Assembly: GCA_954871525.1 (NCBI GenBank)
Contig: OX940871.1
Span: 25,704,586-25,768,585 of the forward strand
DNA: 64,000 nt
Source of the DNA: Parietaria judaica
Lineage: Eukaryota; Streptophyta; Magnoliopsida; Rosales; Urticaceae
Direction: 5' to 3'
Under the pieces are notes generated by a model. It made no database searches, was not told the DNA's origin, and was given only the letters and a program-made list of their open reading frames with translations. Each line of letters starts with the position of its first letter. The first letter of the stretch is position 1. Of the stretch, positions 11,821 through 20,426 are shown piece by piece. Made by a program: the position numbers and the translations under genes.

Positions 11821-13423
11821 ATGGCACCAAAGTCAAAACGCGCAAGGGGATATCTTTTGGTTAGAAACGGATCGTCGAGCCGAGTCCCGCCTACAGTCAA
11901 CGAGGAGGAACAAGTACCACTAGCACCTTCAATTCAAGTACCGCCCAGTTTCAAAACAGAAGCGGCAAGGAAACGATTTCAAGTTCTTTGCAAGCGAGAA
12001 TTATGCCCGGAGCATGGATTTGCGAAAATACCCATTACGGACATGGGTGACCTTGGCGACGCTCTCAATGAGAGTATCGAACAACGCGGTTGGAAAAATT
12101 TCATACTCCAACCTAGGTCTAAGGCGAGGAGGACATTGGTCCACGAGTTTTATGCCGCTCTTCCCGACGAGTAAGTCGATGGATTTGTGACTGTTCGGCA
12201 TATCCGATTTGCAATCAATGCTCAAGTAATCAATGAATACTACGGAACCCCAAATTTAACCGACGAGGAAAACGAGCACAACCAATTGGGCGATCAAGAA
12301 TTGAATCAAGAGTTTTACGACAACATGGCAGCGACCATTGCTACTCCCGGAGCACAATGGCACAATAGGGCAGGAGAGATGCGACTAAATAAAAATCAGT
12401 TGAATCGGCGAGCCAAGGTTTGGATGTACTTCTTTGGGGCCAACCTATTCCCGCATCTGCACTTCACGGAGCTGCAGTTCAACTTTCTCAAGTTGATCTA
12501 CGCGGCGGTTAGGGGGTTGAATATCGACGTTGGTCGATTCATCTTCTTCTACATGACCCACATGGCGTACGACGCGTCGAAGAATGCACTGGGCTTCCCG
12601 TTCCTTATCACAGATCTATGCAAGAAAGCTGGGGTAAGTATATATATCTTTATTTGTCTTCAATTGTGAAATTCAATTTTTTCAATATTGATCTAATCTT
12701 GCTTTATTTCATTTTTTAGATCGAGGATTCTGAGCTCGACCAGACGGTGCCGTATGGAAAGAAGATGGACCAGGCTTGGATCCGGAGTTTAAAGGAACCC
12801 TTTGTTTAGGCCCCTGCGAACGAGATACCTGAACAACCTGCAAACGAGGTAAATGTACAGCTTATATTGCTTAATTGTTTATTATTGTTTTAATAATAAT
12901 CTAACTTTGCTTGAAATTCATGGTTTAGGCCGCCGATATACCAGCACAGCCTGTTGCCGCCCCACCGATGCCGGAGCTCAACTACGATGATCTGCCAATG
13001 AGAGCCTTCGTGGCTCACGGTATTCGGAGCATTCTTGAGTTCAATACCTATTGTAGCTCGTTTTGGCCCGGTATCTACCCAGGATTTGAGGCGCCAAATC
13101 AAATTCCACCAATGCCATGGCCAGCAGGATATCCAAATCAGTATCAGCCGTCATTCGTTGAAGCAGGCGGGAACGTTGGAGGCGGGAACGGCGAGGTTGA
13201 GAACGAAGAAGGAGGCGGGAACGGTAACGAGAATGAAGGAGGCGGGAACGGTAACGAGAACGAAGGAGGCGAGAATGCAGCAGGCGGGAACGACAATGAG
13301 GCGAACCCCGAGAACCCAGAGAACCCAAATAACCCGGAAGAAATCAACAACGACGGCCTCGAAGAAAACAATAACCAAGAAGTCGAGAACAATGATGACA
13401 ACAACCTCGTGGACAATAATTAG
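11821..13423 (+). pseudogene. Transposase_32-type plant transposon protein, two stops
   Basis: Three exons (11821-12633, 12720-12848, 12929-13423) join in frame with GT-AG introns and give 478 codons. The first exon matches the plant Transposase_32 ('putative plant transposon protein') pattern: RGW near codon 90, VHEFYAAL, an INxxYG-like segment, then LFPHLHFTELQFNFLK and a FPFLITDLCKKAG end. The C-terminus is a low-complexity tail rich in Gly, Asn and Glu. Two in-frame stops break it: TAA at 12172-12174, just after FYAALPDE, and TAG at 12807-12809. Both lie inside otherwise continuous reading frames, so they are mutations, not gene ends. Its role in CACTA movement is not known to me. It lies upstream of tnp2 on the same strand. 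Confidence 0.8.
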
Positions 13424-13710
13424 TTATTTCTTATGTTTGAACAATTAGCAATTATGTTTGTTTCGTTTAAACAATTAGTTAATATTTTATGTTTCCTTTG
13501 AACAATTAGTTAATATTTAGTTTTGTTTGAAAAAAAGTATAAATTTTCAAATGTTATTATACTTCATTTTGTTGAAATATAAAATAATTGTTTATAAAAA
13601 ATTTAAAATGATTTTATAAGATCTAATTTAGATTGTTAAACAATCGAAAAATTAAATAATTCATAATTTAATTTTATAACTATTAATTAATTACTTGTAT
13701 AATTCGTCAT

Positions 13711-14715
13711 GCCGAGGTGTGACCAACTCTAGCCACGGCATGATTTCCACACGCCTTGGCGTGACCTATTGAAGCCGTGGCTGTATTCATAAGCCAGAGG
13801 TTAAAATAGTAAATAGCAACAACATACCACGGCATCATGATTGGAACGCCTCGGCATTGTCACATAAAGCCTCGGCTTATGCATAACCTACCGCGGCGTA
13901 AAATAACCAAAAATTATACAGAGAGCATGCTTAACTTTAGTCGAATTAGGCCGAGGTGTGACCAACGCTAGCCACGGCATGATTTCCACACGCCTTGGTG
14001 TGACCTATTGAAGCCGTGGCTGTATTCATAAGCCAGAGGTTAAAATAGTAAATAGCAACAACATACCATGGTATCATGATTGTAACGCCTCGGCATTTTC
14101 ACACAAAGCCTCGGCTTATGCATAACCTACCGCGGCGTAATACAACCAAAAATTATACAGAGAGCATGCTTAACTTTAGTCGAATTAGGCCGAGGTGTGA
14201 CCAACGCTAGCCACGGCATTCTTTCCACACGCCTTGGCGTGACCTATTAAAGCCGCGGCTGTGTTCATAAGCCAGAGGTTAAAATAGTAAATAGCAACAA
14301 TACACCACGGCATTAAGATTGTAACGCCTCGACATTGTTAGATAAAGCCGCGGCTTATGTATAACCTACCGCGGCGGAAAATAAACAAAAATTATACAGA
14401 GAGCATGCTTAACTTTAGTCGGATTAGGCCGAGGTGTGACTAACGCTAGCCACGGCATTCTTTCCACACGCCTTGGCGTGACCTATTAAAGCCGCGGCTG
14501 TGTTCATTAGCCATAGGTTAAAATAGTAAATAGCAACAACCCACCACGACATCAAGATTATAATGCCTCAGCATTGTCAAGTAAAGCCTCGGCTTATGTA
14601 CAACCTGCCGCGGCTGATTACGACAAAAAATTATACAGAGAGCATGCTTAACTTTTGCCATATTAGGCCGCGGTGTGACTAAAACTTGCCGCGGTATGTC
14701 TATACTTGCCACGGT
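13711..14715. repeat. 239-bp tandem repeat, four units plus partial
   Basis: GCCGAGGTGTGAC (GCCGCGGTGTGAC in the last) recurs at 13711, 13950, 14189, 14428 and 14667, exactly 239 bp apart each time. Each unit holds six or more GCCnCGGC-type words and ends with AAATTATACAGAGAGCATG. The units are very similar to each other, so the array is recent or homogenised. No coding capacity. Confidence 0.95.
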
Positions 14716-14929
14716 TTAATTTATGATGTCCAACGTTAAAAAACTGCTATATTCGCAAAAATAATTTTTAAAAAATATAAAAATTCATTTTTTTTTTGTC
14801 TATTTATACCATAGTTACTTATATTTTTACTCGCGAGATGTGAAATGTAGTACTTCTTAAACTTGAGGGCATAAATTGAATATCGGAATGTAAACTTGAG
14901 GGCATAAAGTTAATACCGTACGAGATAGT

Positions 14930-15052
14930 ATTTAATAATTTTAAAACAACAAAATCACTTACAACAATTAAATATTACATTTAATAGTTTTAAAACAACA
15001 AAATCAATCACAACAATTCAATATTATATTAATAAAACTACAACAATTAAAA
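14930..15052. repeat. AACAACAAAATCACT minisatellite next to BED copy A
   Basis: Units of TTTTAAAACAACAAAATCACT with AACAATTMAA spacers repeat about every 50-60 bp downstream of the stop of BED copy A. The same array, longer, follows copies B (16520-16840) and C (18300-18612), so it belongs to the duplicated unit. Confidence 0.75.
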
Positions 15053-15493
15053 TCATAATTCGTCATCAATACCTAAATCTCTACGACAACGATTGGCATG
15101 TCGACGTAAATGAGTTGTGCCTCGTTCAATGATTGCGAGAATCTCTTGTCGGCACCATTTGCATTTCGCGTACCTATCTTGAGTTTGAGTCTCATTGTTC
15201 CATTTGAGCCTCATTTGAAAATCTGTTTCCCATAGTAAAGACGGTGGCCTACCACGTCCACGCCCACGCCCACGCCCCCTCGTCGGTGTTGGCTCACCGG
15301 CACGAGAGGTCCGATTTAGAGTTGGATTCGGAGGCATTTCAAACTCCTCGGTGTCGTCGGAGGAGATGACAATAGTATTATTGGAACTTGTTTCCATGGA
15401 AAAACTATCATCATCAGAGGAAGAGGAAGAGGAAAATACGACAAAGATTTGGTGATATTCCGATGACAAACCGAAACGAGACGGATCATCCAT
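15053..15493 (-). CDS. BED zinc finger/AT-hook/SIM-like protein, copy A
   Basis: A 146-residue frame on the strand opposite the transposase genes. The N-terminus is Ser/Asp-rich and contains NNTIVISSDDTEEFE, a hydrophobic core followed by Ser and acidic residues, as in SUMO-interacting motifs. It is followed by an Arg-Gly run ending in RGRP, the AT-hook core. The C-terminal half has CKWC and GTTHLRRHANRC, a Cx2C-H-H/C pattern typical of the BED finger found in hAT transposases, but no transposase follows. A TATA-like GTTTAAATAG lies at 15571-15580, about 80 bp upstream. Three paralogues follow at about 1.78-kb spacing or less. Likely nuclear and DNA-binding; function unknown. Expression is not shown by sequence alone. 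Confidence 0.75.
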   Translation of the reverse strand: MDDPSRFGLSSEYHQIFVVFSSSSSSDDDSFSMETSSNNTIVISSDDTEEFEMPPNPTLNRTSRAGEPTPTRGRGRGRGRGRPPSLLWETDFQMRLKWNNETQTQDRYAKCKWCRQEILAIIERGTTHLRRHANRCRRDLGIDDEL

Positions 15494-16841
15494 AGCTAAG
15501 AAAAGTGATGATATTTTTGAATCTAAGGATAAATTTGGTGAACAATAGAATAAAATGTGAGCAAGTATAGGTTTAAATAGAAGATATGTGTGAATTTAAA
15601 CGTTTTTAACATTATTTTTGACAAATATAGCCGTTTATTACCGTAGTGGGGTAATAATTCGGGTGAAAAAAAAAACTAGCCGTTTTTGTGTCAGCGAAGG
15701 AAAGCCGCGGCAGGGGTTACATATGCCGCGGCGTGTTCAGTTTCTGCAACGGATATATCCGACGTTTGAGATAAAGCCGTGGCTTCTACAAAATAAGCCG
15801 CGGCGTGGTTAATTAATTTTTACAATTTTACCCTAGACTTTAAACCCATAAAATTTAACTGTAATTATATTAATTTTTTATATTTTTGGTTTGAAAAATT
15901 ATATAATTAATAGTACAATGTTGTGTTTTTTGTTTGAACGATTATTTAGTTATGATTATTAAGTGCATTATTTTGTTTTTTTTTTTATAATAAAATTATC
16001 AACATTTTCATAGTTTATTAATGAGATAATTTAATTTACTAAAATTGTGTTACAATTAATATGATAACTAATAATTACATTGTAAATTTACTTATCATGC
16101 CGCGGCATTTGAATGAACACGCTGTGGCTTCATTTTAATTTACAAATTTGACCTCTTGATTATGCAACTCGCCGCGGCACTTTCACGAAAGGCCTCGGCG
16201 AGTTGCATATTGTGAGGGTACTTTGGTAAACAGACGATGTAAGCTGCGGCATTCTGTTACCCATGCCTTGGCATGGCCAACAAAGCCACGGCTTGCTGAT
16301 ACCATGCCGAGGCCTATATGTTGTTTCAAATTATACAGAGAGCATGGACTCTGTAAGTCATCGGCGTTAATACCATTCTGCCGCGGCCATTGTTAAAATG
16401 CCGAGGCATAGATTTTGATATGCCGTGGCGTGAGTTCGACTACGGTTATTTATCATGGTTCAATAGGTCTTGCCACGGCATTGTTAACATTGTGCCGCGG
16501 CGAGTATCATACTTCATTACGTTTATTAATTTTAAAACAACAAAATCACTTCGAACAATTCAACATTAAATTTAATATTAAAACAACATAATCGCTTACA
16601 ACAGTTAAACAATACATTTAATAATTTTAAAACAACAAAATCACTTACAGCAATTAAATATTACATTTAATAGTTTTAAAACAACAAAACCACTCACAAC
16701 AATTCAACATTACATTTAATAGTTTTTAAAACAACAAAATCACTCACAACAATCCAACATTACATTTAATACTTTTTCAAATAACAAAATAACTCACAAC
16801 AATTCAAAAATATATTAATAAAACTACAACAATTAAAATCA

Positions 16842-17288
16842 TCATTCGTCATCAATACCTAAATCTCTACGACAACGATTAGCATGTCGGCGTAAATGAG
16901 TTGTGCCTCGTTCAACGATTGTGAGAATCTCTTGACGGCACCATTTGCATTTCGCGTACCTATCTTGAGTTTGAGTCTCATTGTTCCATTTGAGCCTCAT
17001 TTGAAAATCTGTTTCCCATAGTAAAGACGGTGGCCTACCACGTCCACGCCCACGCCCACGCCCACGCCCCCTCGTCGGTCGTGGCCCACCGGCACGAGAG
17101 GTCCGATTTAGAGTTGGATTCGGAGGCATTTCAAAGTCCTCGGTGTCGTCGGAGGATATGATAATAGTATTATTGGAACTTGTATCCATAGAAAAACTAT
17201 CATCATCGGAGGAAAAGGAAGAGGTAAACCCGAAAAAGAATCCCTGATGATATTCCGATGACGAACCGAAACGAGACGGATCATCCAT
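16842..17288 (-). CDS. BED zinc finger/AT-hook/SIM-like protein, copy B
   Basis: A 148-residue paralogue of copy A with almost the same sequence. The SIM-like core is TIIISSDDTEDFE, the Arg-Gly run is one RG longer before RGRP, and CKWC plus GTTHLRRHANRC are intact. A TATA-like TTTAAATA lies at 17367-17374. The upstream block (ATAGCCGTTTATTACCG and GCCGTTTTTGTGTCAGCG) is also kept. Retention of the frame and promoter in the duplicate argues that the gene is more than a chance frame, but the duplication looks recent. Confidence 0.75.
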   Translation of the reverse strand: MDDPSRFGSSSEYHQGFFFGFTSSFSSDDDSFSMDTSSNNTIIISSDDTEDFEMPPNPTLNRTSRAGGPRPTRGRGRGRGRGRGRPPSLLWETDFQMRLKWNNETQTQDRYAKCKWCRQEILTIVERGTTHLRRHANRCRRDLGIDDE

Positions 17289-18614
17289 AACAAAGAAAAA
17301 TGATGATCTTTTTGAATCTAAGGATTAATTTGATGAAACATAGAATAAAATGTGAACAAGTATAGGTTTAAATAGAAGACTTGTGTGAATTTAAACGTTC
17401 TTAACAAATATAGCCGTTTATTACCGTTGTGGGGTAATAATTCGGGTGAAAAAAAACTAGCCGTTTTTGTGTCAGCGAAGGAAAGCCGCGGCAGGGGTTA
17501 CATATGCCGCGGCGTGTTCAGTTTCTGCAACGGATATATCCGACGTTTGATATAAAGCCGTGGCTTCTACAAAATAAGCCGCGGCGTGGTTAATTAATTT
17601 TTACAATTTTACCCTAGACTTTAAACCCATAAAATTAAACTGTAATTATATTAATTTTTTATATTTTTGGTTTGAAAAATTATATAATTAATAGTACAAT
17701 GTTGTGTTTTTTGTTTGAACGATTATTTAGTTATGATTATTAAGTGCATTATTTTGTTTTTTTTATAATAAAATTATCAACATTTTCATAGTTTATTAAT
17801 GAGATAATTTAATTTACTAAAATTGTGTTACGATTAATATGATAACTAATAATTACATTGTAAATTTACTTATCATGCCGCGGCATTTGAATGAACACGC
17901 TGTGGCTTCATTTTAATTTAAAATTTTCCCTCTTGATTATTCAACTCGCCGCGGCACTTCCAAGAAAGGCCTCGGCGAGTTGCATATTGTGAGGGTACTT
18001 TGGTAAACAGACGATGTAAGCTGCGGCATTCTGTTACCCATGCCTTGGCATGGCCAACGAAGCCACGGCTTGCTGATACCATGCCGAGGCCTATATGTTG
18101 TTTCAAATTATACAGAGAGCATGGACTCTGTAAGTCATCGGCGTTAATACCATTCTGCCGCGGCCATTGTTAAAATGCCGAGGCATAGATTTTGATATGC
18201 CGTGGCGTGAGTTCGACTACGGTTATTTATCATGGTTCAATAGGTCTTGCCACGGCATTGTTAACATTGTGCCGCGGCGAGTATCATACTTCATTACGTT
18301 TATTAATTTTAGAACAACAAAATCACTTCGAACAATTCAACATTAAATTTAATATTAAAACAACATAATCGCTTACAACAGTTAAACAATACATTTAATA
18401 ATTTTAAAACAACAAAATCACTTACAGCAATTAAATATTACATTTAATAGTTTTAAAACAACAAAATCACTCACAACAATTCAACATTACATTTAATAGT
18501 TTTAAAACAACAAAATCACTCACAACAATCCAACATTACATTCAATACTTTTTCAAATAACAAAATAACTCACAACAATTCAAAATTATATTAATAAAAC
18601 TACAACAATTAAAA

Positions 18615-18994
18615 TCATAATTCGTCATCAATACCTAAATCTCTACGACAACGATTGGCATGTCGGCGTAAATGAGTTGTGCCTCGTTCAACGATTGCGA
18701 GAATCTCTTGACGGCACCATTTGCATTTCGCGTACCTATCTTGAGTTTGAGTCTCATTGTTCCATTTGAGCCTCATTTGAAAATCTGTTTCCCATAGTAA
18801 AGACGGTGGCCTACCACGTCCACGCCCACGCCCACGCCCCCTCGTCGGTGTTGGCTCACCGGCACGAGAGGTCCGATTTAGAGTTGGATTCGGAGGCATT
18901 TCAAACTCCTCGGTGTCGTCGGAGGATATGACAATAGTATTATTGGAACTTGTATCCATAGAAAAACTATCATCATCGGAAGAAGAGCAAGTGG
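18615..18994 (-). pseudogene. BED/AT-hook/SIM-like protein, copy C, 5'-truncated
   Basis: The C-terminal 114 codons (from the ATG at 18959) match copy A, with TIVISSDD, RGRP and the finger CKWC...HLRRHANRC all present. Homology to the A/B N-terminus continues upstream to about 18994 (GF, then Ser/Asp run), then meets a 62-bp minisatellite with an in-frame stop. The original start and promoter are gone. The internal ATG could still give a protein keeping SIM-like, AT-hook and finger parts. Confidence 0.7.
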
Positions 18995-18995
18995 C

Positions 18996-19135
18996 GAACC
19001 CGAAAGTACCACATTACAAAACATTACTAGTACCACATTACAACACATTACAAGTACATTATGATAAGTACGACATTGCAAAACATTTCAAGTACCACAT
19101 TACAACACATTACAAGTACATTATGATAAGTCGTG
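18996..19135. repeat. 62-bp minisatellite at broken end of copy C
   Basis: GTACCACATT recurs at 19030 and 19092, and CATTATGATAAGT follows each unit. The repeat replaces the 5' part of BED copy C, which suggests it arose at, or was joined in, the rearrangement that truncated that copy. Confidence 0.7.
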
Positions 19136-19220
19136 CAACATTACAACTCCATCAATATTTAAAGCTACATTTGTCACATAATAATAAAACTAAAATTAAA
19201 AAACGTAAAATAATAAATAT

Positions 19221-19763
19221 TTAAATACAATGTTTTCGACGACAACGCACGCCATGAGCATGAAGCGAATCGATTTCTCGTACTAGGTAGGGAAGAATAA
19301 ACAATAGTCCGCACCATTTGCATTTAGTGTGCTTATCAAAATTTTGAGTCGAGCTATTCCACTCATACTTTATATGGAAATCTGTCTCCCACGATGAAGA
19401 AAATTTTGATCCACCACTACCTCTTGTGCGGCTTGAACCAACAGAAAGAGCGGAGCAAATCTGACCTAGAGGTATTTCAGACTCTACGGTTTCTTCGGAA
19501 TTTTGAATGCTTTCTTGAGAATTTGTTTCTGGGACTATAGTATCATTGGAGTTTATAATTTCTGGGACTTCCGAATAAGAGTTTGTATCAGGGACCACCG
19601 TATCATCGGAATTTGTTTCTGGGACCGCCGTATCATCGGAATTTGTTTCTGGGACCACTGTATCATCTGATAGATTTACCTGGTGATCGTTGTCATCATC
19701 GGAAGAAGAGGACGAAACAATAACGACTGGGCCATTACCGATAGAAGACGGATGATCATCCAT
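19221..19763 (-). CDS. Divergent BED-like/SIM-like protein, copy D
   Basis: About 180 residues. I choose the ATG at 19763 (MDDHPSSIG), which aligns with MDDPSRFG of copies A and B; an ATG four codons upstream is also open. The N-terminus has PVVIVSSSSSDDD, again SIM-like. The middle holds five or so copies of an 11-residue SDDTxVPETN repeat. The AT-hook is missing. WETDF, a following W-N and CKWC are conserved, but the first finger histidine is replaced (DSLHAHGVRC), so zinc binding is doubtful. TATA-like TATATATA lies at 19827-19834, and the upstream GCCGTTTATAACCG block matches copies A and B. It looks like the oldest paralogue. Confidence 0.65.
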   Translation of the reverse strand: MDDHPSSIGNGPVVIVSSSSSDDDNDHQVNLSDDTVVPETNSDDTAVPETNSDDTVVPDTNSYSEVPEIINSNDTIVPETNSQESIQNSEETVESEIPLGQICSALSVGSSRTRGSGGSKFSSSWETDFHIKYEWNSSTQNFDKHTKCKWCGLLFILPYLVREIDSLHAHGVRCRRKHCI

Positions 19764-19959
19764 AATAATTTTCAATTTTTGTAGACAAGATATTTTGTGT
19801 GGGTCAAAATATAAGTTAAATGGTTGTATATATAGAAAGAAGTTATGAATTATAAGTTTTTTAAACTATTTTCGCGAATATAGCCGTTTATAACCGTTGA
19901 AAGGTAATAAATTTAACCCTAGTAGCTAGTAAAAATATGGCCGTTTTTACGTCAGCACG

Positions 19960-20270
19960 ATCAAGCCGCGGCGTATGTTACCCAAAGCCGCGGCACATTG
20001 AAGCTTTTCACCATTATGCCCTCCGATAAATGACGAAAGCCCCGGCTAATATGGGGTCTAACTGTAAATGACAAAGTATGCCGCGGCGTTAAGTAACAAA
20101 TGCCAAGGCATGAAACACAAAAGCCTCAGCTTGCTGTGACCATGCCGCGGCGTATATCGGGAAAAATATTCATCCAAAATCAAGTTTGATCGAGAATGTC
20201 TAAAAAAAGGGTTGATAATAGATCAACATGCCGTGGCGTAATTACCTAATGCCGCAGCATACTACGCAGA
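19960..20270. repeat. GCCGCGGC palindromes between copy D and tnp2
   Basis: Eight or so GCCGCGGC, GCCTCAGC and GCCGTGGC words lie in the shared upstream region of the divergent copy D and tnp2 genes. If these are binding sites, one cluster could serve both promoters. Confidence 0.7.
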
Positions 20271-20426
20271 TCTTCAAATTCGCAGATTTTCATAACCATT
20301 TACACCATAACTCCAAAAACCCTATTTTTTTCTCCCTTAGGCGACTTTCCTTCGATTTCGAATTCGGGCTCGGTGCTTCGTCACGGAAGAAAACGGTATT
20401 TAATCTTCAAATTCTTTATTTGCAAT

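Larger units (their letters stand above)
15053..18994. repeat. ~1.78-kb tandem duplication carrying BED genes
   Basis: The BED copies A, B and C end at 15053, 16842 and 18615, spacings of 1789 and 1773 bp. The intervening noncoding blocks (about 15600-16840 and 17400-18610) align nearly base for base, including the GCCGCGGC words, the AACAACAAAATCACT minisatellite and AAATTATACAGAGAGCATG at 16329 and 18106. The third copy is cut off at about 18994. Confidence 0.92.

Noticed and set aside
13041..13416. Minus-strand Ser/Pro-rich frames opposite the third exon of the Transposase_32 gene
   Set aside because: They mirror the low-complexity Gly/Asn/Glu tail of the plus-strand gene.
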